Part shown: positions 19,472 through 29,348 of the stretch, one piece after another
How the letters are laid out: each line of letters begins with the position of its first letter
Numbering within the stretch: the first letter of the stretch is position 1
Assembly: GCF_009758015.1 (NCBI RefSeq)
Contig: NZ_WSEL01000003.1
Location: 372,001 to 436,000 of the forward strand
Length of the DNA stretch: 64,000 nucleotides
Direction: 5' to 3'
Source: Ramlibacter pinisoli
GTDB lineage: Bacteria; Pseudomonadota; Gammaproteobacteria; Burkholderiales; Burkholderiaceae_C
Translations under genes and position numbers: made by a program
The notes under the pieces: model-generated
Told to the model about the DNA's origin: nothing
Databases searched by the model: none
What the model saw: only the letters and a program-made list of their open reading frames with translations

Positions 19472-20360
19472 CGGGCCGGCGGCCGGCAGCCGCCTGCTCG
19501 TGGCCGTCGATGAAGCCCGCCACCAGGTCCAGCTGGTCCGGCACGTTCAGCGCCGGCGCATGGCCGCAGCCGGGAATCTCGACCACGCGGAACAGTCCCC
19601 GTGAACCGGGACCGCGGCGCTGCATCTCCTCCACCGCGTCGGGCAGCACCAGGTCGGAGTCGGCCCCGCGCAGGCACAGCACCGGGATGTCGATCGCGTC
19701 CCAGTGCTCCCACAGCTCGTAGTCGTTCGGGTGGTCGATGAACTGGCGCACCATGGCGGGGTCGTAGTGCGGCGTCACGCGGCCGTCGGGTAGCCGCCGG
19801 GTGGAGGTCTCGGTCAGCCGCCGCCACTGCGCATCGCTCAGCCAGCCGAAGGGCCGGTAGACCTGCCGGTAGAACGCCTCCAGTTCCGAGACCGTGGCGA
19901 AGGCCGGCGGACTGCCGGCGTAGGCCTTGATCCGCTCCAGCGCCGGGGCTGCCAGCCGCGGGGCGTTGTCGTTCAGCACCAGGCTGCGGATGCGGCCTTT
20001 CAGCTGCGGCTGCGCCAGGCCGGCCGCGCAGACGGTGCCGATGGCGCCGCCCATCGACGTGCCGACCCAGTGCGCCTGCTCGATGCCCAGGCGGTCCATC
20101 AGCTCGGCCGCGAGCTGCGCGTAGAACGCCAGCGTGTATTCGGCGCCGGGGTCGGCGCTCCACTGCGACAGGCCGCGGCCCAGCGTGTCGGGACAGACCA
20201 CGCGCCAGCGGCCGGCCAGATGCTGAGCCAGTTCATCCATGTCGCGGCCGGTGCGGGCCAGCCCGTGCCAGGCGATCACCGTTCCCTGGTGCTGGCTGCC
20301 CCATTCGGTGTAGTGGATCTCGCGGCCGGCACAGGTCACGTAGTTGGATGTGAAGTGCAT
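19452..20360 (-). CDS. Alpha/beta-fold hydrolase, last gene of the 3HB/Liv unit
   Basis: The 302-residue protein starts at ATG 20360, chosen for the AGGAG site 5 bp upstream. It has the oxyanion-hole segment [10 protein letters not shown] (about 32-41), the nucleophile elbow [11 protein letters not shown] (Ser near 103) and the catalytic His in GCGHAP near the end. An acidic residue after [10 protein letters not shown] completes the triad. It is a soluble esterase/lipase-like enzyme without a signal peptide. The gene is 34 bp downstream of the 3HB-oligomer hydrolase on the same strand, suggesting an intracellular ester hydrolase in the same pathway; this is inference. It overlaps hemH convergently. 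Confidence 0.85.
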   Translation of the reverse strand: MHFTSNYVTCAGREIHYTEWGSQHQGTVIAWHGLARTGRDMDELAQHLAGRWRVVCPDTLGRGLSQWSADPGAEYTLAFYAQLAAELMDRLGIEQAHWVGTSMGGAIGTVCAAGLAQPQLKGRIRSLVLNDNAPRLAAPALERIKAYAGSPPAFATVSELEAFYRQVYRPFGWLSDAQWRRLTETSTRRLPDGRVTPHYDPAMVRQFIDHPNDYELWEHWDAIDIPVLCLRGADSDLVLPDAVEEMQRRGPGSRGLFRVVEIPGCGHAPALNVPDQLDLVAGFIDGHEQAAAGRRPVSALHP

Positions 20361-20394
20361 GGTGCTCCTGTCTCCGGGCCGCGGCACCGGCCCC

Positions 20395-22659
20395 TTACTG
20401 CGGGACGGCCAGCGTGGTGCCGGTCAGGCCGATGCGGTCGCCCGCCGCGGGCGTCAGGCTGATCGGCGGAATGTTGGTCGCCGTCAGCGCCGGGGCCGCG
20501 CCGGGCGTGCCGCCACGCGGCGTGGTGCGCACCACCTGGCTGGGCGGCAGCGCCGCGCCGGTGGTCAGGTGCGCGTACATCATGTCCATCGCCTGGTTGA
20601 AGTACACGTGCAGCGGGACGAACCGGGTGTCGAAGCCGGACAGCGGGATGAAGGTGTCGAAGTGCTGGCCGTTCGTGACCTCGATGTAGCTCAGCCTGGA
20701 ATTCCTCTCGGCGCCGGCATTGAACGCCGTGTAGGCCCGGGCGTTGTTGTTCACGGGCACCAGGGCGTCGCTGCGGCCGCTGGCAATCAGCGTCGGGATG
20801 CCGCGCAGGTCGCCACTCACCGTCACCTCCGCAATGCCGGCCCGCACGGCGGCACTCTGGGCGGCCGTCGGCGTGGTGACCGCCGTGAGCGCCGCGCCGG
20901 TCACGGGGTTGGTGCCGGTCACCAGCGCCCGCTGGCACAGCGCCGTGTCGAGGCCGAAGTCCTGTGTCCCGGTGGAGGCCGAGAACGCGAACTGCCACGC
21001 CACCGAGCCACCCGGCGAGGCGTCATAGACCGGCGTCGCGGGCGTGCCGTTCGCCGTGCCGTTGGCGGTGGCGAAGCTCTGGGCCTTGGCCGTCGCAGTG
21101 GCGGCAATCGGCGCCCCGGCCAGGCTCACGGCAGCGAAACTGGTGGCGCACACGTTGTCCAGCACCGAGAAACGGCCGTAGGCCAGCGGGTACATCGCCG
21201 ACAGGATGGGACCGTTGCCCAGGCCCCAGTAGCTGTTGTGCATCTGGTCGTGCTCGGCCGTCCAGCCGTAGGCCTTCAGCCTGGCGAGGGCGTCGGCCGA
21301 CTGCGCCGCCACCGTCGCGCCGCTGACCAGGCCCTTGGCAGCCAGGCTGGCACAGCGTGCCTGGGCTCGCCCCAGGTTCATGCCGTTGATCGCCATCAGG
21401 TTGAAGATGCTGATTTCCGCCATGGGCGCAGCCAGCTGCGCGCACGGCTGGTACAGGTTGCCGAAGGTCACGTAGTCGGCCAGCGTCTTTCCCTGGCCGG
21501 CGGCCGGCACGCCGCCGACCGTGATGGCATAGCCGGTCGCGGTGGGCATCTCCAGGACGGGTTCGGACGCAACCACGCCGTCGATCAGGCCGGTCTTGTC
21601 CAGCTCGGCGGCGCGGATGACGGCGGCGCCGCCGTTGGACGCGGATCCGGCGATCACCAAAGTGTTGGACTTGTTCATGCGCGGCCCGCCCCGATTGCCG
21701 AGGTGGTCGTTGAGCGCGAAAAAGGCGTACTGCGCCGCCGCCAGCGTGTCGCTACCCCAGTCCTTCTCGGGGTTCTGCTGCGAATGCGCATGCTTGAGCG
21801 CGAAGCGGTTGGGCAGAAGCGCGTTGAACGCAGCGCGCGCGGCGTCGGTCACGTTGGCGGCGAATTGCGCCAGTGCGCCGGCAGCCGCGCGCGTGGCGCG
21901 GGTGCCATCGATCCGGTTCACCGTGTCGTCGCCCAGATCGTGCAGGCCGACGCCTTTGCCGGCGTCCGTCAGGGCCACGGCGCAGCCGTGCTTCAGCCCC
22001 CACTCACCGGCGGTGCCGATCGCACCGTAGACGCCGCGCGATCCGGACGATGGGCCGAGCACCAGGCACGCCTTGTCCCGGTTGAAGCTGTCCGGGATCT
22101 GCACCACCATGACGACGCGCTTGCGTCCGCTACCGTCGTCCAGCGAGGCGACGTATTCCACGCCGGGGATGAGGCCCTCGTTGCTGGTGACGGTGCCGTC
22201 CGTCGCCACGTTGGGGCCGTAGAAGGTGCCGTAGCCGCCCGCCGCCGACGGGTCGAGGATGCCGCGGTAGTTGGAGTACAGCGCGTTGCGGCGGAGTTCG
22301 GCCGCCGTCGGGTTGGCCGCATCGGCGTAGGCCGGCGCCGCCGCGGCGCCCAGGCCGGTCTTGCCGATGCCGCCCGTCAACAGATCCTGCGTCTGCGCGG
22401 TGGAGCCGGTCCCGACCGCGGTGGCGGGATAGCGGGTGACGCTGTGCTGCGTCACGTCCAGCGGCATCGCATTGGCCGGCAACTCGACATCCGGCGGCAC
22501 ATTCGCCCGCGGCGTGCTGGCCAGCACGCCCGACGCCAGGGCGGAAGAGGACGAGCCCCCTCCTCCGCCACAACCCGCCAGGGCCGCGGCGGCGGCAATG
22601 GCGCACAGGGGAAGGAAGCGGCGCGGCGAGGTGCGCCCAGGATCAGCTGTTTTCAACAT
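20395..22659 (-). CDS. D-(-)-3-hydroxybutyrate oligomer hydrolase, exported
   Basis: Starting at ATG 22659 (site AAGGAGAC upstream) the protein has 754 residues. It has a lipoprotein-type signal, CAIAAAAALAGCGGGGG, so it is probably anchored outside the inner membrane. The mature chain begins with a conserved segment containing RNALYSNYRGILDPSAAGGY and has the nucleophile box VIAGSASNGGAAVI (SASNG). Both fit the 3HB-oligomer hydrolase family, which cleaves soluble oligomers left by PHB depolymerases to monomer. The start lies inside the last codons of livM (17-bp overlap), so hydrolase and transporter are almost certainly one transcript. No PHB depolymerase is in the window. Confidence 0.9.
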   Translation of the reverse strand: MLKTADPGRTSPRRFLPLCAIAAAAALAGCGGGGGSSSSALASGVLASTPRANVPPDVELPANAMPLDVTQHSVTRYPATAVGTGSTAQTQDLLTGGIGKTGLGAAAAPAYADAANPTAAELRRNALYSNYRGILDPSAAGGYGTFYGPNVATDGTVTSNEGLIPGVEYVASLDDGSGRKRVVMVVQIPDSFNRDKACLVLGPSSGSRGVYGAIGTAGEWGLKHGCAVALTDAGKGVGLHDLGDDTVNRIDGTRATRAAAGALAQFAANVTDAARAAFNALLPNRFALKHAHSQQNPEKDWGSDTLAAAQYAFFALNDHLGNRGGPRMNKSNTLVIAGSASNGGAAVIRAAELDKTGLIDGVVASEPVLEMPTATGYAITVGGVPAAGQGKTLADYVTFGNLYQPCAQLAAPMAEISIFNLMAINGMNLGRAQARCASLAAKGLVSGATVAAQSADALARLKAYGWTAEHDQMHNSYWGLGNGPILSAMYPLAYGRFSVLDNVCATSFAAVSLAGAPIAATATAKAQSFATANGTANGTPATPVYDASPGGSVAWQFAFSASTGTQDFGLDTALCQRALVTGTNPVTGAALTAVTTPTAAQSAAVRAGIAEVTVSGDLRGIPTLIASGRSDALVPVNNNARAYTAFNAGAERNSRLSYIEVTNGQHFDTFIPLSGFDTRFVPLHVYFNQAMDMMYAHLTTGAALPPSQVVRTTPRGGTPGAAPALTATNIPPISLTPAAGDRIGLTGTTLAVPQ

Positions 22660-23797
22660 AGTCTCCTTGCTTGCTCTTCTTGCGGGTGGATGCGGCCGGA
22701 ACGGCCGCGGCGGGGGAAACCGGTCGCGGGCGCGCCGGCGCCTGCAGCGCGCGCAGGCGGCCGACGACACCGGTGGGGAAGTAGTACACGGAGAGGACGA
22801 ACAGCACGCCGAGCCACAGCAGCCAGCGGTCCGGCGAGAGCAACGCCGCCAGCCAGGGCAGCCCCGCGGCCGCTTCGCTGGCGATCCGCAGCAGATCCTG
22901 CAGGTAGCTCTGGGCGACGACGAACAGGCCGGAGCCGATCGCCGCGCCGTAGATGGTGCCCATGCCGCCGATCACGACGATCAGCAGCACGTCGAGCATC
23001 ACCTCGAACGACAGCGAGGTGTCCGGGCCGTTGTAGCGCAGCCAGAGGGCCAGCATAGCACCGGCCAGGGTCGCGAACAGCGCCGACAGGATGGCCGAGG
23101 TGGTGCGGTAGACCACCACCCGGTAGCCGATGGCCTCGGCGCGGAACTCGTTCTCGCGGATCGCCTGCAGCACGCGCCCGAACGGCGAGTTCACGATGCG
23201 CAGCAGCGCCAGCACCAGCACGAGCGCCGTGACGAACAGCAGGTAGTAGCAGGCCAGGCGGCCGTCCAGGCTCACGCCCAGGAAGGGCTCGGCGGCGAAT
23301 TCGTGGCTGGGCGACAGCAGTTCCGGCACCTTGAACGTCAGGCCATCCTCGCCGCCGGTGATGTCCGACAGCTGGGACGCCAGCGTCTGGAAGGCGGCCG
23401 CGACCGCCAGCGTGATCATCGAGAAGAAGATCGCCCGCACCCGCAGCGAGAACAGGCCGATGCCCAGGGCCAGCACGAACGACAGCGCGAGCGCCGCGGC
23501 GATGCCCAGGCCCAAGGCGCCCCACCCCGGGCCGAGCCGGGTGAACGCGATCGCCACGCCGTAGGCGCCGATGCCGAAGAACATGGTGTGGGCGAAGCTG
23601 ACGATGCCGGTGTAGCCCAGCAGCAGGTCGAAGCTCGCCACCAGCACCACGAACACCAGCACCTTGGCGGCGACGTTGAGGGCCTTGACGCCGGGCACCA
23701 GGAACGGAGCGAACGCCAGCGCGAGCAGCAGCGCGACCAGCACTACCGCCAGCACGCGGCTGCGCGGAAAGTCGTGGGAGAGGAGTCGGGCCAGCAT
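22643..23797 (-). CDS. Branched-chain amino-acid-type ABC transporter permease (LivM-like)
   Basis: The start at ATG 23797 (MLARLLSHDFPRSR) gives 384 residues with about ten hydrophobic spans. The EAA-like loop lies around FGRVLQAIRENEFRAEAIGY, the hallmark of LivM permeases. A Pro/Ala/Lys-rich cytoplasmic tail (RPRPVSPAAAVPAAS, then KKSKQGD) extends past the last span. It pairs with the LivH-like permease 92 bp upstream. The tail codons overlap the start of the oligomer hydrolase gene. Confidence 0.92.
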   Translation of the reverse strand: MLARLLSHDFPRSRVLAVVLVALLLALAFAPFLVPGVKALNVAAKVLVFVVLVASFDLLLGYTGIVSFAHTMFFGIGAYGVAIAFTRLGPGWGALGLGIAAALALSFVLALGIGLFSLRVRAIFFSMITLAVAAAFQTLASQLSDITGGEDGLTFKVPELLSPSHEFAAEPFLGVSLDGRLACYYLLFVTALVLVLALLRIVNSPFGRVLQAIRENEFRAEAIGYRVVVYRTTSAILSALFATLAGAMLALWLRYNGPDTSLSFEVMLDVLLIVVIGGMGTIYGAAIGSGLFVVAQSYLQDLLRIASEAAAGLPWLAALLSPDRWLLWLGVLFVLSVYYFPTGVVGRLRALQAPARPRPVSPAAAVPAASTRKKSKQGDYVENS

Positions 23798-23812
23798 GGT
23801 CAGGACTCCCGA

Positions 23813-23880
23813 TGGGCCGCCCCCAGGGAGGCCTGGGCCCCCTCGGAGGGCAGCGACGACACGACGTGTGGAGCGTGGGG
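23813..23880. repeat. Candidate interspersed intergenic repeat
   Basis: The gap between the livH-like and livM-like genes holds a C/G-block-rich stretch, with CCCCCAGGGAGGCC then GCCCCCTCGGAGGGCAGCGA, ending GAGCGTGGGGGC. From memory, similar elements recur between genes in Comamonadaceae genomes. Only one copy is visible here, so repeat status is an inference. Confidence 0.35.
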
Positions 23881-23889
23881 GCTCATGAT

Positions 23890-24870
23890 TCACCGCGACA
23901 GCGCGTAGACGCCCTGCGGCCGCCACAGCAGGACGGCGAGCATGAGCGCGATGTTGGAGAACAGCGCCGCCTTGGGCACCAGGAAGCCGGTGTAGTTGGC
24001 CATCAGGCCGACCAGCAGGGCCCCGATCAGGGCGCCGCCGGTGGATCCCAGCCCGCCGATGATCAGCACGATGAAGATCAGCACGTTCACCTGGGCGCCC
24101 ATCTGCGGCACCACGTTCTGCTGGTACAGGCCCCACATGACGCCGCCCAGGCCGGCCAGAGCGCTGCCGGCCACGAACACGCCGACGAACAGCACGTGGA
24201 TGCGGTAGCCGAGCGACTCGACCATTTCGCGGTCCTGCACGCCGGCGCGGATCAGCAGGCCGAGCTTGGTGCGCGTGAGCGTCCACAGCAGGCCGGCGAA
24301 GACCGCCAGGCCCACCACCACGGCGATCAGGCGGTACTTCTCGACCGCCGCATCGCCCAGCAGAAGCGTGCCGCGCATGCCCGGCGGCAGCGGCAGCGGA
24401 ATCTGCAGCGGGCCCCAGATGACCTTGATCAGCTCCTCGCCGATGATCATCCCGCCCATGGTGATGAGGATCTGCTTGAGGTGGTTGCCGTAGACCGGCC
24501 GCACGATCAGGCGCTCGAACGCGAGGCCGATGGCTGCGGCCACGGCCATCGCCACCAGCATCGCCGGCACCACCGCCACCAGGTTGCGCCACAGGCTCTC
24601 CGAGCCGGTCCAGTCGCCCATGCTGCCCAGCACGCTGGTGGCGACGAAGGCGCCGAGCGCGATGAACACGCCGTGGCCGAAATTGAGCACGTCCATCAGC
24701 CCGAACACCAGCGTCAGGCCGGAGGCGATGATGAAGATGATCATGCCCATCGCCAGGCCGGCCACGGTGAGCGTGACCCAGGTCGAGCCGGAGCCGATGA
24801 ACGGCAGCACGGCCAGCGCCAGCACGGGCACCAGCGCCAGCGGCTTCCAGTCGAGGTCCAGCCCTTTCAC
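23890..24870 (-). CDS. Branched-chain amino-acid-type ABC transporter permease (LivH-like)
   Basis: The GTG at 24870 overlaps the livF-like stop (GTGA) and gives 326 residues. The protein is strongly hydrophobic and carries the LivH hallmark GLTLVFGLMDVLNFGHG near residue 50. The coupling loop is around GLLIRAGVQDREMVESLGY. It forms the heterodimeric inner-membrane channel with the LivM-like protein. Position inside a five-gene transporter run supports the call. Confidence 0.93.
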   Translation of the reverse strand: MKGLDLDWKPLALVPVLALAVLPFIGSGSTWVTLTVAGLAMGMIIFIIASGLTLVFGLMDVLNFGHGVFIALGAFVATSVLGSMGDWTGSESLWRNLVAVVPAMLVAMAVAAAIGLAFERLIVRPVYGNHLKQILITMGGMIIGEELIKVIWGPLQIPLPLPPGMRGTLLLGDAAVEKYRLIAVVVGLAVFAGLLWTLTRTKLGLLIRAGVQDREMVESLGYRIHVLFVGVFVAGSALAGLGGVMWGLYQQNVVPQMGAQVNVLIFIVLIIGGLGSTGGALIGALLVGLMANYTGFLVPKAALFSNIALMLAVLLWRPQGVYALSR

Positions 24871-25592
24871 AGCGCCAGCCCCAGCAGCGACTGCTGCAGG
24901 TCCTCGTCGTCGGCCAGGGCCTGCATGGACCCGGCGTGCACGACCTGGCCGTTGTCCATCACGGCGACGGTGTCGCCCAGCCTCTTGGCGAAATTGAAGT
25001 TCTGCTCGACCAGCAGGATGGTGACGCCGCTCTCCTTCAGCTGGGCGAAGGCGTCGATCATGTTGTTGATGATGGCCGGCGCCAGGCCCTTGCTGGGTTC
25101 GTCGATCACCAGCAGCTCGCGCGGCTCGACGATGGCGCGCGACACGGCCAGCATCTGCTTCTGCCCGCCCGACAACTTGCCCGCCGGGTGGTTCCAGAAC
25201 TTCTCGACCGCCGGGAACAGCGAGAAGATCCACTGCAGCCGGGACTCGTCCATCTGGCTGGCGTGGCGCGCCGCACGCGCGGCCAGCAGCATGTTCTCGC
25301 GCACCGTGAGGTCGGCGAAGATGCCCATGGTCTCGGGCACGTAGGCCACGCCCAGGCCGGCGATCTGCGGCGTCGGCAGTGCGGTGATATCGCGCCCGGC
25401 CAGCGTCACGCGGCCGCGCGAGGCCTTCCACAGGCCCATGATGGTGCGCAGCGTCGTCGTCTTGCCGGCGCCATTGCGCCCCAGCAGCATGGTGAGCTGG
25501 CCGCGCGGCACCACCAGGTCCACGCCGTGCAGGATGTGGTACGCGCCGATGTGCGTGTGCACCCCTTCGAGGGTGAGCAGGTTGTCGTTCAT
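24867..25592 (-). CDS. ABC transporter ATPase (LivF-like)
   Basis: The ATG at 25592 overlaps the livG-like stop (ATGA). The 241-residue protein has Walker A GRNGAGKTT (about 39-47), the ABC signature LSGGQKQML, Walker B ELLVIDEPSKGLAP and switch His replaced by Gln in ILLVEQNF, which is usual in LivF proteins. It energises uptake together with the LivG-like ATPase. Confidence 0.94.
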   Translation of the reverse strand: MNDNLLTLEGVHTHIGAYHILHGVDLVVPRGQLTMLLGRNGAGKTTTLRTIMGLWKASRGRVTLAGRDITALPTPQIAGLGVAYVPETMGIFADLTVRENMLLAARAARHASQMDESRLQWIFSLFPAVEKFWNHPAGKLSGGQKQMLAVSRAIVEPRELLVIDEPSKGLAPAIINNMIDAFAQLKESGVTILLVEQNFNFAKRLGDTVAVMDNGQVVHAGSMQALADDEDLQQSLLGLAL

Positions 25593-26359
25593 GCGGCCTC
25601 CTTCGCCACGCCCAGATAGGCTTCCTGGACGATGGGGGAGGCAATCACGGTGGCAGGATCGCCGTCCGCCACCAGCGTGCCGTTGTGCAGCACGATGATG
25701 CGGTCGGCCAGTTCGCGCACCACGTCCATCTTGTGTTCCACCAGCAGGATCGTCTTGGTCCGGTCCGCCTTCAGCCGGCGGATCAGGTCGAGGATGACGG
25801 GCGCCTCGGCGGCGTTCATGCCGGCCGTGGGCTCGTCGAACATGAACACCTGCGGCTCCAGCGCCATCAGCATGGCGACCTCCAGCTTGCGCTGGTCGCC
25901 GTGCGGCAGGTTGGCCACCAGTTCGTGTTCCTTGTCCTTCAGCGCGATGTCGGCCAGGATGGCGTCGGCCCGCTCGCGCAGCGCGGCGTGGTCGCTCCAC
26001 ACGCTCCACAGGTTCAGGCCGCGCCGGTGGGCGCCGTCTCGCGCCGCCTGCACCGCCAGCCGCACGTTCTCCAGCACGGTCAGGCGCGGGAACAGGTTGG
26101 TGAGCTGGAATGCCCGGCCCAGCCCGGCCCGCGTGCGTCCCGAGGCCGGCAGGCGCGACAGGTCGCGGTCGCCCAGGTGCACGGTGCCGGCGCTGGCCGG
26201 CAGCTGGCCCGAGATCAGGTTGAAGTAGGTCGTCTTGCCGGCGCCGTTCGGGCCGACGATGGCCGTGAGCGTGCCCGGCTCGAAGCTGCAGCTGACGCCG
26301 TTGACGGCCACGTGGCCGCCGAAGCGAACGGTCAGGTTCTCGGTGACGAGTCGGCTCAT
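25589..26359 (-). CDS. ABC transporter ATPase (LivG-like)
   Basis: The start chosen is ATG 26359 (MSRLVTENLTVRFGGHVAVN), giving 256 residues; an in-frame ATG at 26401 adds a non-family extension. Walker A is GPNGAGKTTYF. The signature loop is atypical, LPHGDQRKLE, as in LivG proteins. Walker B is QVFMFDEPTAGM and the switch His is in LLVEHKMD. It is the first cytoplasmic subunit after the binding-protein gene. Confidence 0.93.
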   Translation of the reverse strand: MSRLVTENLTVRFGGHVAVNGVSCSFEPGTLTAIVGPNGAGKTTYFNLISGQLPASAGTVHLGDRDLSRLPASGRTRAGLGRAFQLTNLFPRLTVLENVRLAVQAARDGAHRRGLNLWSVWSDHAALRERADAILADIALKDKEHELVANLPHGDQRKLEVAMLMALEPQVFMFDEPTAGMNAAEAPVILDLIRRLKADRTKTILLVEHKMDVVRELADRIIVLHNGTLVADGDPATVIASPIVQEAYLGVAKEAA

Positions 26360-26482
26360 GGAATCGCAGGTGAGCGCGAACGAGCGCGCAGGGTGGCCCA
26401 TGGACGGCGCGCAATGGCATGCAGCGCCGTCCCCCTTGCACCGAGGAGCCGGCTTTGCCGGGCCTCGATGGACTGATCAGAG

Positions 26483-26513
26483 CACCCGCGAATCGCCCGG
26501 CGATGCGCGGGTG
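26483..26513 (-). other. Strong intercistronic hairpin between binding-protein and ATPase genes
   Basis: The minus strand reads CACCCGCG-C-ATCGCC-G-GGCGAT-T-CGCGGGTG, a nearly perfect 15-bp stem with no T-run. Such hairpins after binding-protein genes usually protect the upstream mRNA, giving more binding protein than permease. The role here is inferred. Confidence 0.6.
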
Positions 26514-26520
26514 AACGTCC

Positions 26521-27717
26521 CTATCGCTTGTTCTTGACCGGGACGGTCATCTCTTCCGGCTTGATCTCGCGCACGAGTTCAGGCACGCCCCAGGCGAACG
26601 CCGGGTCGTCCTTGATCCGGAAGTGGTACATGCTCTGCATGGCCTGGTGGTCTTCCTTGCGGAAGGTCATCTTGCCCTTGGGCGTGTCGAAGCTCATGCC
26701 TTCCATGGCGGTGATGAGCTTGTCGGCCCCCGTGTCGCCGTTGGTCTTCTTGAGCGCGGCCACGACCGCCATGCCGGCCGAGAAGCCGCCCGCGGTGAAG
26801 AAGTCCGGCGGCGACTTGAACTGCTTGTAGTGCATCGCGACCATGGCCTCGTTGGCCGGGTTCTTGGGGATGCCGAAGTAGTAGTACGCGGCGCCTTCCA
26901 TGCCCGGGAAGCGCTTGTAGGAGGTCATCGCCGGCAGGATGTTGCCGCCCGAGGCCACCTCGATGCCGAACCGGTTCTTCAGGTCGGCGTCGGCCAGGGC
27001 GTTGTAGGGCGGCGTGCCGCCGGCCCAGACCACCTCGATGATCTTGCGGCCCGGCTTGTCCTTGAGCGCCGCGATCAGCCGCTGCAGGCCGGCCGTGAAG
27101 TCGGTCGTCGTCGGCGGCAGGTACTCCTCGTGGACGATCTTGGACTTCTTCAGCGCTTCCTTGAACGCCTTGACGCCGTCGCGGCCGAACGCGTAGTCCT
27201 GCGCCAGCATGGCGATGGACACGCCGTCCTTGTCGACCGCCACCGCGTTGGAGATCGCGTCCTGCGAGCTGTTGCGGCCGGTGCGGAAGATGTACTTGTT
27301 CCACTTCTCGCCGGTGATGGCGTCGGCCACCGCGGGCTCGACCAGCAGGATCTTCTTGTATTCCTCGGCCACCGGCAGCATCGCGAGGGCGACGCCGGAC
27401 GAGGTGGGCCCGATGGCGAGGTCGACCTTGTCGTCGGCGTAGGCCGTGGCCAGGAGCGACTTGCCCAGGTCGGGCTTGCCCTGGTCGTCCTTCTCGAGGA
27501 CGACGATCTTGCGGCCGTTGACGGCCATGGTGCCGCCGGTCGCGTACTCCAGTCCCATCAACAGGCCGACCTGCGTCTGCTTGCCGTAGGCCTCGAGCGG
27601 GCCCGTGCGGCTGTAGATGTGGGCGATCTTGAGGTCCTTGCCCTGGGCGAACGCCAGGGATGAGGACAAGGTCGTGGCGGCCAGTGCGGCCAATGCGACC
27701 CAGGTGCGTCGTTGCAT
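26521..27717 (-). CDS. ABC transporter periplasmic substrate-binding protein (LivJ/AmiC-type)
   Basis: The 398-residue protein has a clear signal peptide (ALAALAATTLSSSLAFAQG, cleavage near residue 25) and a two-lobed type-1 periplasmic-binding fold. It starts KIAHIYSRTGPLEAYGKQTQ and contains ILLVEPAVADAITGEKWNKY. The ATG at 27717 is preceded by AGGAGAC. It is the first gene of the Liv-like operon and lies behind a sigma-54-type promoter. The ligand may be a hydroxy acid such as 3-hydroxybutyrate rather than an amino acid, given the linked oligomer hydrolase; this is inference. Confidence 0.92.
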   Translation of the reverse strand: MQRRTWVALAALAATTLSSSLAFAQGKDLKIAHIYSRTGPLEAYGKQTQVGLLMGLEYATGGTMAVNGRKIVVLEKDDQGKPDLGKSLLATAYADDKVDLAIGPTSSGVALAMLPVAEEYKKILLVEPAVADAITGEKWNKYIFRTGRNSSQDAISNAVAVDKDGVSIAMLAQDYAFGRDGVKAFKEALKKSKIVHEEYLPPTTTDFTAGLQRLIAALKDKPGRKIIEVVWAGGTPPYNALADADLKNRFGIEVASGGNILPAMTSYKRFPGMEGAAYYYFGIPKNPANEAMVAMHYKQFKSPPDFFTAGGFSAGMAVVAALKKTNGDTGADKLITAMEGMSFDTPKGKMTFRKEDHQAMQSMYHFRIKDDPAFAWGVPELVREIKPEEMTVPVKNKR

Positions 27718-27759
27718 GTGCTTGTCTCCTGTTGGAACTGCAGAACCCGGGCTGGCGTT

Positions 27760-27775
27760 CGCACGCGCCGTGCCA
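27760..27775 (-). promoter_or_regulatory. Predicted sigma-54 (-24/-12) promoter of the Liv/3HB operon
   Basis: On the minus strand the sequence TGGCACGGCGCGTGC has GG and GC separated by exactly 10 bp and matches the -24 half TGGCACG fully. The -12 half is GTGC instead of TTGC. It lies 43-58 bp upstream of the binding-protein ATG, and a sigma-54 activator gene adjoins it. Confidence 0.7.
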
Positions 27776-27827
27776 GCCTGGCAAGTGCTTGATTTGTAAG
27801 GCTTCTCCGACGACTGATCCGCCGGGT

Positions 27828-27860
27828 GCCTGAAGATCAGCCAGGTCGAGTGTATGGTTT

Positions 27861-27883
<23 letters not shown>
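27828..27883. promoter_or_regulatory. Candidate activator-binding repeats upstream of the sigma-54 promoter
   Basis: The 13-mer GCCTG[AG]AGATCAG occurs twice in direct orientation, at 27828-27840 and 27871-27883, a spacing of 43 bp (about four helical turns). The second copy overlaps the perfect dyad CAGGCAACTGCCTG (27862-27875) inside the last codons of the activator gene. Distance to the -24/-12 box is 53-108 bp, the usual range for enhancer sites of sigma-54 activators. Confidence 0.5.
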
Positions 27884-29330
<1,447 letters not shown>

Positions 29331-29348
29331 CTTAGCGACGGCCCAGCG

